Below the pieces are notes generated by a model, which ran no database searches, was not told where the DNA came from, and saw only the letters and a program-made list of their open reading frames with translations. From Halofilum ochraceum (lineage in GTDB: Bacteria; Pseudomonadota; Gammaproteobacteria; XJ16; Halofilaceae), in contig NZ_LVEG02000011.1 in NCBI RefSeq assembly GCF_001614315.2, positions 1-64,000 on the forward strand: a DNA stretch of 64,000 nt. The letters run 5' to 3'. Of the stretch, positions 36,795 to 46,677 are shown piece after piece. Numbering within the stretch: the first letter of the stretch is position 1; every line of letters begins with the position of its first letter. A program made the position numbers and the translations under genes.

Positions 36795-36936
36795 TCGCGG
36801 CCGGGATGTCGACGGCCGGTCGACGCGGTACCATTGCCTGCGCCGGCGCCATGGTCGGGATCCGCCGCCCGCCGGACAGCCGGTGATCCCGCGCGGGGCA
36901 CTGGTCGGCATCGGATGACAATGGAGCATCGCGCCG

Positions 36937-39075
36937 ATGGCACCATCCGGCGAACCCCCCGTCGATCGTCCTGACTCCTGGAGTGAGCCCGTACGCCCAC
37001 GCGGCTCCTCTTACGGGCGGGCTGGCGCGCGCTGGATGGTCGATCCGGAGGCCATCTGGCGCCCCGATGCAAGCGGGCGTAACGGCCCTGCGTCGTATGC
37101 CGTACTGATCACCGATGGCCGGATTGCCGAGGGTGCGTGGCCGCGCATACGGACGGCCGATGCCGGATTCGCGCGCATGACGGGGTATACGGCCGAGGCC
37201 GTGGATGGCGTGGCGTTTGGTGCGCTTGCGGGGCCGGCCACCGATCAGGCGCGGCTGCGCAACGCGTTCGAGCGACTGGCGGTCGGACAGCCCGATGCCG
37301 GGGCGACGGTTCAGTACCGGCGTGACGGCACGCCGTTCGGCATGGCCTGGCGTGTCGACCCCGTTCGCATCGACGCCCTGGGCATCATGCACTGGATCTG
37401 GGTCCTGCACGAAATCGATGTCGATCGGGCCGCCGCCGAGGGCGATCATGCCGCGCCCCGGGACGCGGCGATCTTCGTCGCCACCGCGCCCACGTCCGCG
37501 GATGGCGAGGACCGTATCGTGCATATCAACGACGGCTTCACCGCGCTGACCGGCTACGGCGCTGACGAATTGTCTGGACTCGGCCCAGGGTTCCTCCAGG
37601 GCGACGGTGGTCCGATGGGGGAACGCGAACGCCTGCGACGCGCATTGGCGGGCGGCTGGCCCTGTCGTGTCGAGCTGCTGAATTACACCCGCGCCGGCCG
37701 TCCGTTCTGGAACGCCATGGATCTTTTGCCGTTCCGGAATGCTCCGGGCGAGGTCGTCTACTGGCTCGGGCTGTCGCACGATGTCACCGAAGACCGAGAC
37801 CGTGAACAGCGCCGCTACGAGGCGGCCTATTACGACGATCTCACGGGGCTGCCGAACCGGGCGCTTGCGCAGGCCCGCATCGAGCGGGCCATTCGCACCG
37901 CGCACCGCAATCGCGGCAGGGTCGCGCTGCTGTATATCGACCTGGACGGGTTCGACGCGCAGCGCCCGCATTTTTCTCGGCCGGAGCTGAACGACTGTCT
38001 GAGCCGCCTGGCGACTCGCTTCGCCGACGCGACAAGGGACTCCGATACGCTCGCCTACGTCGGCGGCGATGAATTCCTGGTGGTGGCCGAGGATATCGCC
38101 ACCGAGGCCGACAGCCGTGACATCGCCGAACGGCTTTGCGCCGTGGCGGCCCGACCGATTCGCCTCGGCGCGGGGCGCGAATGCATTGGCGCGAGTGTCG
38201 GGATCAGCATCTACCCCGATCATGGCGGCGATTCGGAGCAACTGCTGCAGCGCGCCGATGCGGCGCTGGTCCAGGCGCGCTACGACGACGAATCGATCGG
38301 GGTGTACAGCCCCGCGCGCATGGGCGCGCGCCTGGAAAGGCTGTGCTCGGACGACACGCTGCGCGGCGCAATCCGGCGCGACGAATTCGCGGTCGCGCTG
38401 CAGCCGGTGGTGGGGCTCGCCAGTGGTCAGGTCGTCGCGCATGAAGCCCTTGCGCGCTGGCATCATCCGCGCGAAGGCTGGATTCCGCCCGCCGATTTCC
38501 TCCCGCTCGCGTTCGAGCGCGGTTGTGCGGCCCTGATCAGCGAACGCGTGCAGACGCTGGCGTTCGCGGCGCTCGCGCTATGGTGGACCGTCCTCCCGGA
38601 GCCGCGCCCACGGGCCGTGCTCAATGTCGATTACGCGGAACTCGTGGCGGGTCGATTCGCCGCCGGTCTGCTCGATCGCCTGGCGGCAGAAGATCTACCG
38701 CCCAGCGCCGTGGAACTCGATCTGCGCGCGGCCCTGCTGCGCCGCGCCACCGACACCGAGCTCGATGAATTGCGGCGGCTTCATTCCGCCGGCGTCACGT
38801 TGGCCCTGGATGCCTGTCAGCACCCGGATGACGTAACCCCCTTGCTTGCCCGGCTGCCAGTGGAATGGATCAAGCTCGCCGGCCCGCTGGTCCGCGACGT
38901 CCATCTCGACCCGACCCGGCGTGATCTCGCGAATCGATTGGTCACGCTGGCGACCGAGAATGGTCTATCCGTGTCCGCAGTAGCGGTCGAGACCGCGGAG
39001 GAGGCGGAATACCTCCACGGGATCGGCTGCTTCGCGGCGCAGGGGCATCATTTCGGTCGCCCCGAAATCATCTGA
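36937..39075 (+). CDS. PAS-PAS-GGDEF-EAL protein with altered active sites
   Basis: 712 residues, no membrane segment. Two PAS-like sensor domains (about 50-160 and 175-290) precede a GGDEF domain (295-455) and an EAL domain (475-710). GGDEF (376-380) and the RDSD inhibitory site (367-370) are intact, but the nucleotide-binding FKxINDxxGH block reads FDAQRPHFSR (339-348). In the EAL domain E503, N563, E593, D625, K646 and Q702 remain. The second Asp of DDFG is Ala626 and the Glu of AEGVET is Val682. It is probably a c-di-GMP or GTP sensor rather than a full enzyme. GGAG lies 10 nt before the ATG. Confidence 0.9.
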   Translation: MAPSGEPPVDRPDSWSEPVRPRGSSYGRAGARWMVDPEAIWRPDASGRNGPASYAVLITDGRIAEGAWPRIRTADAGFARMTGYTAEAVDGVAFGALAGPATDQARLRNAFERLAVGQPDAGATVQYRRDGTPFGMAWRVDPVRIDALGIMHWIWVLHEIDVDRAAAEGDHAAPRDAAIFVATAPTSADGEDRIVHINDGFTALTGYGADELSGLGPGFLQGDGGPMGERERLRRALAGGWPCRVELLNYTRAGRPFWNAMDLLPFRNAPGEVVYWLGLSHDVTEDRDREQRRYEAAYYDDLTGLPNRALAQARIERAIRTAHRNRGRVALLYIDLDGFDAQRPHFSRPELNDCLSRLATRFADATRDSDTLAYVGGDEFLVVAEDIATEADSRDIAERLCAVAARPIRLGAGRECIGASVGISIYPDHGGDSEQLLQRADAALVQARYDDESIGVYSPARMGARLERLCSDDTLRGAIRRDEFAVALQPVVGLASGQVVAHEALARWHHPREGWIPPADFLPLAFERGCAALISERVQTLAFAALALWWTVLPEPRPRAVLNVDYAELVAGRFAAGLLDRLAAEDLPPSAVELDLRAALLRRATDTELDELRRLHSAGVTLALDACQHPDDVTPLLARLPVEWIKLAGPLVRDVHLDPTRRDLANRLVTLATENGLSVSAVAVETAEEAEYLHGIGCFAAQGHHFGRPEII

Positions 39076-39323
39076 TCCCCCCGGAAGGCATGCCGCTGGT
39101 CCGGGCGGTTCCGCGCGTCCCCGCATTTCGCCGTTTTCCTCAGGCGTGAACCACGTCACGGAAAAAGGGGCGCTGGCCGACTATGGTTCGCCGACATAGG
39201 GTCGATCAGTCCGCCACCGGCGAGGCGACGACCCGCGCGGGGTGCGGCGCTGCACGGGCGCCGGCCCGGCCGTGCCCGCGGCACGGTGGCGCGCACCGAC
39301 GTGTCATGCCAGGAGGCGGATCC

Positions 39324-40673
39324 ATGGCTCAGGATAACGGGACCACCGGTGTACCGGTCGAACTGCTGCGGCCGGGCCTTTACGTACGCGAACTCGACCG
39401 TCCATGGGTGGAAACGCCCTTCCTGTTCCAGGGATTCCGGATCCTGGGGGCGGAGGAACTGGAGGCGCTCCGCGAGTATTGCCGGATCGTCATCATCGAT
39501 GACGAGCGCTCCGACGAGAAGGCCCTTGCAGCCGTCCGCCGCGAGGTCGTGAAACAGGGCCATGCGCTGGCGGAGGAACAGTCCGGGCCGGCCGAGGCGC
39601 AGCCCGCGAAAGCCACGCGACCAACCCCGAAGCGCCCGTCGGAGCGGGCACGCCGCCGCAGTGTGGGTGTCCTGTTCGCCGAGGCCCAGAATCCGGACCG
39701 CAAGCGTTTCTCGACCCTTGTGCAGGCCGCCAGCGCGGTCCGCGGGGATGCGCAGGCAGCCGCTAGCGATGCCCTGATCCGTGCACGCGACGGACGCATG
39801 GTGGATGTCGCGCGGATCGAGACCACGGTCGACGAGTTGACCGATCTCGTGATCGAGGATCCGACCGCTTCGCTGTGGCTCACCCGGATGCGCGAACGGG
39901 ACGAGGCGATGGCCGTTCACGCCGTGAACACCACGGTGCTGGCGCTGACCCTGGGCGCCCACCTTGGAATCGAGCGCCGTGGACTGCGCCGGCTTGCGCT
40001 CGGCGCGCTCCTGCACGACGTCGGCAAGACGACGTTGCCGCGTGAGCTGCTCGAGAAGCCCGACGCGCTGACTGGACCGGAACTGGCGCGCGCGCGCGAG
40101 TATCCGCAGGCCGGTTATGAACTGGTGGCCGAAAGCGGCCAGGTTCACACCGAGTCGCTGGAGGTGATCCGCCTGCACCGCGAACGCTGGGACGGCGGTG
40201 GCTACCCGCGGGGTCTGCGCGGCGAAATGATCCCGCGCAAGGCGCTGATCGTCGGCCTCGCCGATGCCTACGACACGATGACCTCCAGGCGGCCGTGGGC
40301 GGAGGCCGTGGCGCCCGACAAGGCGCTGCATGAGCTGTACGCCAACGCCGCGCAGGAATTCAGCGTGGATCTGGTGCAGGAGTTTATCCGCTGCATGGGC
40401 ATATTCCCGGTGGGCAGCGTGGTCGAGCTCGACAACGGCGCGCGCGGGATCGTGGTCGGGGCACGCCCGGGCGGCGGTCTGTGGCCGACCATCCTCATGG
40501 TCCGCACGCCGGACGGCGAGCCCTACCGCAAACGCCTGCTGGTCAATCTCGGTGCCGAGGTACGTCGCTCGCGCGAAGACGGCCCCCGCCGCATCGCGCG
40601 CTCGATCGACGCGTCCGCCTCGGGGATCGATGTGTCGCGGCTGGTCGCGCGCGAGTTCGGCCTGGCGGCCTGA
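39324..40673 (+). CDS. HD-GYP protein with lost metal ligands
   Basis: 449 residues from the ATG at 39324 (AGGAGG 7 nt upstream). An N-terminal DUF3391 domain (about 1-60) and an Ala/Pro/Arg-rich linker (80-112) precede an HD-GYP domain. HDVGK is at 231-235. The expected HP motif reads YP (Y260), and HHE reads HRE (285-287) in HRERWDGGGYP. Two usual iron ligands are therefore missing, so cyclic-di-GMP hydrolysis is doubtful. It is a paralogue of the gene at 41571, which has all residues. Confidence 0.9.
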   Translation: MAQDNGTTGVPVELLRPGLYVRELDRPWVETPFLFQGFRILGAEELEALREYCRIVIIDDERSDEKALAAVRREVVKQGHALAEEQSGPAEAQPAKATRPTPKRPSERARRRSVGVLFAEAQNPDRKRFSTLVQAASAVRGDAQAAASDALIRARDGRMVDVARIETTVDELTDLVIEDPTASLWLTRMRERDEAMAVHAVNTTVLALTLGAHLGIERRGLRRLALGALLHDVGKTTLPRELLEKPDALTGPELARAREYPQAGYELVAESGQVHTESLEVIRLHRERWDGGGYPRGLRGEMIPRKALIVGLADAYDTMTSRRPWAEAVAPDKALHELYANAAQEFSVDLVQEFIRCMGIFPVGSVVELDNGARGIVVGARPGGGLWPTILMVRTPDGEPYRKRLLVNLGAEVRRSREDGPRRIARSIDASASGIDVSRLVAREFGLAA

Positions 40674-40685
40674 GCGCGGAGACCG

Positions 40686-41393
40686 TCAGCCCGGGATCCG
40701 CTCGCCCGCATGGTCGTACAGGCCACCGCTGGCGTCGGCGCCGAGACCATCCAGGACCTCGAGCAGGCGCCTTGTGGATTCAGTCGGCGTGAGCAGATCG
40801 CTGCCGTCGCCCGAATACCATGGTGCGGACAGGCGCGTGTCGACCGTTCCCGGCTGCAATCCAACGCACACCACGTGCGGTTGGCGCCAGCGCATCTCGA
40901 GTGCCGCCGTGCGAACGATCTGATTCAGTGCCGCCTTCGATGCACGATAGCTGATCCAGCCGCCGTGGCGGTTGTCCTCGATCGAGCCCACGCGCGCTGA
41001 GAGCGTTGCGAAAATGCCGCGCTGGCGTCGCGGCAGCAGCGGGCCGAGGTGCTTGAGCAGCAGCGCCGGCCCGGTCGCGTTAACGGCGAACAGCCGGGCC
41101 ATAATCTGCGGGTCGAGTTCCGCCAGGCGTTTCTCGGGGCGCCGGCCATCCAGGCTCAGCGCACCGGTGGCATCGATCATCAGATGAACGGTGGGGGCAG
41201 TCCCCTGCAACCATGTCGCCGCATCGGCGACACTCTGCTCGTCGGTAATGTCGACGGGTGGTTCGGAGCGTCGGTGGAGCCCGAGCACCCGGGCGCAGCG
41301 CGGGTCCCCCCGCAGGTGGTCGATAAACGCCGAACCGATGCCGCCGGAGGCACCAATCACCACGGCGGTGTAACCGTTTTCAAGTGAATCCAT
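40686..41393 (-). CDS. Short-chain dehydrogenase (C-factor-like)
   Basis: 235 residues with the NAD(P)-binding GASGGIG near residue 15, a Ser in TLSARVGS and the YRASK active-site pair. The length and the NATGPALLLKHLGPLL segment fit the CsgA/C-factor-type SDRs. It lies between the two HD-GYP genes on the opposite strand and converges on the first with a 12-nt gap. Substrate unknown. Confidence 0.88.
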   Translation of the reverse strand: MDSLENGYTAVVIGASGGIGSAFIDHLRGDPRCARVLGLHRRSEPPVDITDEQSVADAATWLQGTAPTVHLMIDATGALSLDGRRPEKRLAELDPQIMARLFAVNATGPALLLKHLGPLLPRRQRGIFATLSARVGSIEDNRHGGWISYRASKAALNQIVRTAALEMRWRQPHVVCVGLQPGTVDTRLSAPWYSGDGSDLLTPTESTRRLLEVLDGLGADASGGLYDHAGERIPG

Positions 41394-41570
41394 TGGCAGT
41401 ATCCGTCGGGTGTCCGCGAAGTGTCGGGGGCTGCATTGCCTGATACGGTGCCGCCGGCGTTACGGATTCAGGCGCCCGGGCCCTCGTGCTATACCCGTGC
41501 CCGGCACCGCGCTATTGTCATGTGGAGCCGGCACGGCTGAACAAGGCCCTTGAGGGGCGGATAGAGCAAT

Positions 41571-42857
41571 ATGGTCGACGTCAAACATCTTCGCGGCATT
41601 CCGGTAGAGCAACTCCGTTACGGCCTCTACGTCGTCGAGCCGGACCGTCCGTGGACCGAAATCCCGCTGATGTTCCAGGGTTTCGAGATATCGACCGATG
41701 AGGAACTGGAGGTCCTGCGATCGTATTGCGAGCAGGTCTATGTTGATCCGGATCGCTGCAGCGCGGACGCACTCGAGGCGCTCGACCGTCCAGCCGCGGA
41801 TCAGGAGGTCGGTCTGTCCACGCCGCGGCCGGAGACGGATACCGCCAATGCCTTCGGTAACGAGCGCTATCCGGATACCGCCCGCTTTGAGCGCCTGCTT
41901 CGCCGCGCGTGGGAGAGCCGCGCGCAGACCCGTCGTTTCGTCGAGGCCGTGTTCCAGGGGCTGGATGGTGGCGATTTCCCGGATGTCCGCGAGGGCCGGG
42001 TTGCCGTCGCCGATCTGCTGCAGACGGTGGCGGGGAATCCCGGCGCCGCGGTCTGGCTTTCCAACCTCGACGAACGGGATGCGCCCACCTCGGTCCACTC
42101 GATCAACGTCTGCATCCTCGCCCTGACGTTCGGTGCCCATCTCGGACTCGAGCGTGAGGAGCTTGAACGCATCGGCCTCGGTGCGCTGCTGCATGATACG
42201 GGGAAACTCTTCATGCCGCCCGCGATCCGGGACAAGACCGATGCGCTGACGGATGCGGAGTGGGACATCGCGCGCCGTCACCCGCAGGATGGGTACGATA
42301 TCCTGCTCGAGAAGGGCGAATTCCCCTCCGAGGTGCTCGATATCGTCCGCCTGCATCATGAGCGTCTGGACGGCAGCGGTTACCCCTCCGGGCGTGCGGG
42401 TGTGGAATTGCCGCTGCATGTGCGGGTCGTGGCCCTGGCCAATGCCTATGACTCGCTGACCAGCGAACGCCCCTACCGCGCCGCGATGGCCGCCGACAAG
42501 GCGCTGCAGCAGCTCTACAACGGCGCCGGCGGGACCTTTGGCGACCGCCTGGTGCAGGAATTCATCCGCTGTGTCGGCATCTATCCGGCCGGCAGCCTCG
42601 TCGAACTCGACAATGGCGCGGCCGGCGTGGTGCTCGGGTCGCGCCCGGACGCCCGCATCCAGCCGACGGTCCTGCTCGTGCGTACGCCGGATGGCGAGTA
42701 CTACCGCAAGCGGGTGGTCCTGAATCTCGCCGCCGAGGTCGGGAGTGAAGGCCCGGCGCCCGCCCGTCATATCCGGCGGGCGCTCAATCCCTCGGAGGAG
42801 GACATCGACGTCGCGGGGATCGTGGCGATCGAGTTCGGCCTCGACGCGGCAGGCTGA
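41571..42857 (+). CDS. HD-GYP cyclic-di-GMP phosphodiesterase
   Basis: 428 residues, DUF3391 at the N-terminus (about 1-65) and an HD-GYP domain with all key residues: HDTGK at 208-212, the RRHPQDGYD histidine (H237) and HHERLDGSGYP at 262-272. Expected to hydrolyse c-di-GMP to pGpG/GMP. Closely related to the protein at 39324 in domain order, start and C-terminal tail, so a duplication is likely. Confidence 0.93.
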   Translation: MVDVKHLRGIPVEQLRYGLYVVEPDRPWTEIPLMFQGFEISTDEELEVLRSYCEQVYVDPDRCSADALEALDRPAADQEVGLSTPRPETDTANAFGNERYPDTARFERLLRRAWESRAQTRRFVEAVFQGLDGGDFPDVREGRVAVADLLQTVAGNPGAAVWLSNLDERDAPTSVHSINVCILALTFGAHLGLEREELERIGLGALLHDTGKLFMPPAIRDKTDALTDAEWDIARRHPQDGYDILLEKGEFPSEVLDIVRLHHERLDGSGYPSGRAGVELPLHVRVVALANAYDSLTSERPYRAAMAADKALQQLYNGAGGTFGDRLVQEFIRCVGIYPAGSLVELDNGAAGVVLGSRPDARIQPTVLLVRTPDGEYYRKRVVLNLAAEVGSEGPAPARHIRRALNPSEEDIDVAGIVAIEFGLDAAG

Positions 42858-42896
42858 AACGGCGGTACATACCCGGGTGCCGGCGCCGCCCGCCAA

Positions 42897-43847
42897 TCAG
42901 TCGCGGTCGACCTGCTCCACCAGATGTTCGGCCGCGAACAGGTCGAGATGCGCCCCGCCGCCGTTCTTGAACAGGGTGATTTCCGTATCGTCCCCGCGGC
43001 CGGACTGACGGCCGCCGCAGAGTTCGAACAGGTCGGCAATGATGTCCGATTCCTCGATCACGCCGTCCGTGATCGGGTGGAACAGGTCGCCGGCCGCATC
43101 GACGGTGCTCGCGCGGAAATCGACGAACAGCCGGGCCCGCCGCACGCAGTCGTCGTCGCTCTCGCGCATGGACGGGTTGAACGACCCGACCAGATCCAGA
43201 TGTTGCCCCGGTTGCAGCAGCTGGCCCTTGATCAGGGGCTCCATGGTCCCGGTAGCGCAGCAGATGATGTCCGCCTCCGGGATCGCGTCGGCGATCGAAT
43301 CGACCGCCTCCGCGTCGATTTCCTCCGCCCGCAATGCCTCGACCAGGCTGTCGCGGTGGTGGGGGGTACGATTCCAGACCAGCACGCGGCGCAGCGACGG
43401 GCGCGCCGCCTGGTGCGCCGCAATCAGGTGCGGGGCGAGCGCCCCGGCGCCCACCATCAGCAGCGTCCCGGAATCCGAACGTGACAGCAGCCGACTGCCG
43501 AGTGCCGAATCGGCTGCCGTCTTGCGCAGGGTCAGGGCGGTGCCGTCGATATTCGCCTTTGGCTCGCCGGTGTCGCCGTCAAACAGCTGGTAGCTCGCAT
43601 GGATCGTGGGCCGGCCGGCGTCCGCGTTGCGCGGGATGACTGTGGCCATCTTCACGCCCATCACGCGCCCGGGGAACCAGGCCGGCAGCACCAGAAACGC
43701 CTCGCCTTGATGAACCCCGTGGTCCGGGGCCTGCATCAGGGTCCGGTCCATCCATGGCGGGCTGTCGCGATGCGCCCGTTCCAGGGCCTCGATCAGACCG
43801 GGGTAGTGCAGTCGCTCGTGCACCGTTTCCGCGTCGATTACATGCAT
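42897..43847 (-). CDS. Ornithine cyclodeaminase / mu-crystallin family protein
   Basis: 316 residues from the ATG at 43847. The NAD(P)-binding region LLMVGAGALAPHLIAAH is near residue 130, and the substrate-side GVKMATVIPRNADAGRPTIHASYQLFD matches the family. Members are NAD(P)-dependent cyclodeaminases, ketimine reductases or amino-acid dehydrogenases, so the substrate cannot be set from sequence. It follows the aldehyde dehydrogenase by 102 nt on the same strand and is likely part of that operon. Confidence 0.85.
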   Translation of the reverse strand: MHVIDAETVHERLHYPGLIEALERAHRDSPPWMDRTLMQAPDHGVHQGEAFLVLPAWFPGRVMGVKMATVIPRNADAGRPTIHASYQLFDGDTGEPKANIDGTALTLRKTAADSALGSRLLSRSDSGTLLMVGAGALAPHLIAAHQAARPSLRRVLVWNRTPHHRDSLVEALRAEEIDAEAVDSIADAIPEADIICCATGTMEPLIKGQLLQPGQHLDLVGSFNPSMRESDDDCVRRARLFVDFRASTVDAAGDLFHPITDGVIEESDIIADLFELCGGRQSGRGDDTEITLFKNGGGAHLDLFAAEHLVEQVDRD

Positions 43848-43949
43848 GGAGCCGTCCCGGCGGGTTGCAATATCGGGGCCGCTACGGTAGCAGGCCTCGC
43901 GCGGCCCCGCGATTCGGCGGGACGGCTGCATGCCGGGGGCGAAGGCCCG

Positions 43950-45401
43950 TTACCCGCCGAGGCGGATCGCGACGTTCTTGGTCTGCAGGTAGTTGTCCAG
44001 CGCCTCCAGGCCTTTCTCGCGGCCGTAGCCGGACTGCCGCGTACCGCCGAACGGCGTCTCGACGCCGCCGGCGAACCATTCGTTGACGAACACCTGGCCG
44101 GCGACGAGTTGCTGCGAGGTCTTCATCGCCCGATCGAGGTCACGCGTGAATACGCCGGCGACCAGCCCGTAGTCGGTCCCGTTTGCGATCTCGATCGCCT
44201 CTTCGTCGCTCCCGAACTTCATCAGCGAAAGCGCTGGCCCGAAGACCTCCTCGCGGGCGATGTCCATATCGGGGTGAACATCGGTAAACACCGTTGGCTG
44301 CATGAACCAGCCCGCGCGGTCGATGCGGCGACCGCCCGTGACGGCGGTGGCGCCGGCATCGATCCCCGACCGGCAAAGCCGCTCGACGCGCTCACGCTGG
44401 CCCGACGAGATCAGCGGCGTGAGGTCCGGATTCTCCAGCCCATGCCCCACGCTGAGTCCTTCGGCCAGCTGCACGGCGCGCTCGACCAGTTCGTCATGGA
44501 TGGATTCATGCACCAGCAGGCGCGACATCGCGGAGCAGACCTGGCCGGCGTTGAAGAAGATGCCGCTGCGGATACTCGCCAGCACCGTGTCGAGATCGGC
44601 ATCCGCGTGCACGATGCCCGCCGATTTGCCGCCGAGCTCCATCACGCAGGGCACGATGCGATCAGCGGCCGCGTGCAGGATCGAGCGCCCGGTCGGCACC
44701 GAACCGGTGAACACGATCTGGTTGACCAGCGGATGCTGGACCAGCGCGGCACCGGCCTCGTCGCCCCAGCCGGTGATGATGTTGACCGCGCCCTCGGGCG
44801 CGCCGCCCCGCTCGCAGGCCACGCCGAGCAGAAGCGCGGCGAGCGGGGTCAGTTCCGGGGTCTTGATGACGACGGTATTGCCGGTGGCGAGCGCCGCCGC
44901 CAGCGAGCGGGACGCCAGCGCGACCGGGAAGTTCCAGGGCACGATCTGCGCCGAGACGCCGAGCGGCTCACGCACCGTCCAGTCGACATAGCCGTCGCCG
45001 AGCGGGATCGAGCGGCCCTCGATTTTGTCCGCCATGCCGCCGTAGTACTCGAAATAGCGCGCGGCCTCCTCGAACTCGTGCCGGGCGTCGTCCAGTGCCT
45101 TGCCCGACTCCCGGCACAGGATCTCCGCGCCCTGGTCGGTGACCTGGCGGATCTCCGCGGCGATACGGAACATCATCTCCAGACGCTTCTCCGGGCGCGG
45201 TCCGGTCAGCGCCCGCGAGCGGTGGCAGTCGGCCGCGGCGCGCACGGCGCGGTCGACGTCGTCCCGGCCTGCCAGGGCGACCTCGGCGATGGTCTCGCCG
45301 GTCCCGGGATCCTCGACCCCGAGCCGGCGGTCCGCGTCCACCCAGTGGCCGCCGATGAAGCTCTGCCAGACGGGGTCGATGTTTTCCGCGGGTTCCGTCA
45401 T
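43950..45401 (-). CDS. NAD(P)-dependent aldehyde dehydrogenase
   Basis: 483 residues from the ATG at 45401, with GGAGG about 10 nt upstream; the ATG overlaps the stop of the Rieske oxygenase (ATGA). The active-site Glu in VMELGGKSAG and Cys in NAGQVCSAMSR are present, as are the cofactor-binding VPWNFPVALASRSLAAALATGNTVV segment and late EEVFGP. The translational coupling suggests it oxidises an aldehyde produced by the oxygenase, for example betaine aldehyde. That is inference. Confidence 0.93.
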   Translation of the reverse strand: MTEPAENIDPVWQSFIGGHWVDADRRLGVEDPGTGETIAEVALAGRDDVDRAVRAAADCHRSRALTGPRPEKRLEMMFRIAAEIRQVTDQGAEILCRESGKALDDARHEFEEAARYFEYYGGMADKIEGRSIPLGDGYVDWTVREPLGVSAQIVPWNFPVALASRSLAAALATGNTVVIKTPELTPLAALLLGVACERGGAPEGAVNIITGWGDEAGAALVQHPLVNQIVFTGSVPTGRSILHAAADRIVPCVMELGGKSAGIVHADADLDTVLASIRSGIFFNAGQVCSAMSRLLVHESIHDELVERAVQLAEGLSVGHGLENPDLTPLISSGQRERVERLCRSGIDAGATAVTGGRRIDRAGWFMQPTVFTDVHPDMDIAREEVFGPALSLMKFGSDEEAIEIANGTDYGLVAGVFTRDLDRAMKTSQQLVAGQVFVNEWFAGGVETPFGGTRQSGYGREKGLEALDNYLQTKNVAIRLGG

Positions 45402-46633
45402 ACGGATGCCGCCTCCCGGGGCGTTTCGGTCCGGTGGGCGCCGTCGCCGATCAGCCGGCGGGCGACCCACTGGTGGAAATGGTGGGTCGGGATGTCCTGC
45501 ACCGGCGAGAATACCCCGCCCTTGTAGCCCGGCGAGGCGCGACCGCGCTGCATCCCCTCAACCATCGTCACATCCTCTTCGAACACCGTTTTCCACGCCT
45601 GCAACTGCGATTCACGCGCGGCGGCATGCTCGTCGTCCACGGCCGCATCGCCGACGTAGCTGATCCGCAGGTGCTCGCGCGTATGGTGCTCGGAGAGCGG
45701 TTCGAGCAGGACCACGAAAAAGTGATCCGCCTGCAGGCCGAGCAACGCGTTCGGATAGAGCGACAGGTATTCGGCTTCCTGCTCGCGCTCTTTCGGCCAC
45801 TGCGAGAACTTCGGCATGGTGATGCCGGCGACCTCGGCCAGATTGTAGACGCGCGTGCCCTGCCCGGCGAACGACTCGCCGTCCTCGTCCAGCACGATGT
45901 AGTGGTCCTCCAGCCGCGAGTAGCTGTTGAGCGCCGGATGGACCCAGGGCAGGTGGTAGGACTCGCAGTAGTTCTCGACCGCCAGCTTCCAGTTCGACTG
46001 CACGTCGAGGGTCAGCTGGCCATCCCCCGCGGCCGGGCGCAGTTCTTCCGGGCCCGTGCGGCCCCAGAAGCTCTCCCAGCGCTTCATGACCGGCTCGATG
46101 TACGCCTCGAACGATTCCGCCTGCCCGTCCAGATTGACGAAGATGATGTCGCACCACACGGCCGAGCGGACGGCCTTGAGACCGTGCTGGCTCTTGTCGA
46201 AACCCTCGCAGGAGTGGCAGTTCATGCCGCCGATATGCGGCGTGCCCTTGAGCGTGCCGTCGAGTCCGTAATGCCAGGAGTGGTACGGGCAGCGCAGGCC
46301 CGCCTCGACCTTCATGGGCTGATCGACCAGCTGACGCCCGCGGTGGCTGCAGACATTGTGAAAGACCCGGACCTGGCCCTGGCGGTCACGCAGCGTGATC
46401 AGCGGGATGCCCAGCAGATGGGTCGGGTGGACCTCGCCGTTCTCCTGGATGTCGCTGGCGAACCCGAGGGCGGTCCAGGTCCGCGCGAACACCTGCTCGC
46501 GTTCCGTGCGCAGGAATTCCGGGTCGGTATAGACGCTGTTCGGCAATCCGTTGGCGTGTGCGGTATCGCGGAGTACGTTCTCGATCCCCTCGGGGATGGC
46601 GCCTTTCTGTGCGGTGTTGAACGGATCAGACAT
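45398..46633 (-). CDS. Rieske non-heme iron oxygenase, alpha subunit
   Basis: 411 residues. Rieske 2Fe-2S ligands are C95-x-H97 and C115-x2-H118 (CSHRG...CPYHSW). The mononuclear iron histidines are H227 and H232 in ENYCESYHLPWVHP. This layout fits the oxygenases that act on quaternary amines (choline monooxygenase, carnitine CntA, glycine betaine GbcA), though ring-hydroxylating types share it. No reductase gene is adjacent. A GGAGGT ribosome site is 6 nt before the ATG. The LysR gene is divergent. Confidence 0.9.
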   Translation of the reverse strand: MSDPFNTAQKGAIPEGIENVLRDTAHANGLPNSVYTDPEFLRTEREQVFARTWTALGFASDIQENGEVHPTHLLGIPLITLRDRQGQVRVFHNVCSHRGRQLVDQPMKVEAGLRCPYHSWHYGLDGTLKGTPHIGGMNCHSCEGFDKSQHGLKAVRSAVWCDIIFVNLDGQAESFEAYIEPVMKRWESFWGRTGPEELRPAAGDGQLTLDVQSNWKLAVENYCESYHLPWVHPALNSYSRLEDHYIVLDEDGESFAGQGTRVYNLAEVAGITMPKFSQWPKEREQEAEYLSLYPNALLGLQADHFFVVLLEPLSEHHTREHLRISYVGDAAVDDEHAAARESQLQAWKTVFEEDVTMVEGMQRGRASPGYKGGVFSPVQDIPTHHFHQWVARRLIGDGAHRTETPREAASV

Positions 46634-46677
46634 GACGGACCTCCATGCGCTTCAGGCCCGGTTCGCGAACCGGTGTG

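Noticed and set aside
36700-38466. A 588-codon minus-strand frame opposite the GGDEF-EAL gene
   Set aside because: Antisense shadow of a GC-rich gene. The translation has low-complexity Arg/Ala/Gly runs and no domain.
43599-45527. A 642-codon plus-strand frame across the cyclodeaminase and aldehyde dehydrogenase genes
   Set aside because: It crosses two well-supported minus-strand genes and has no motif of its own.
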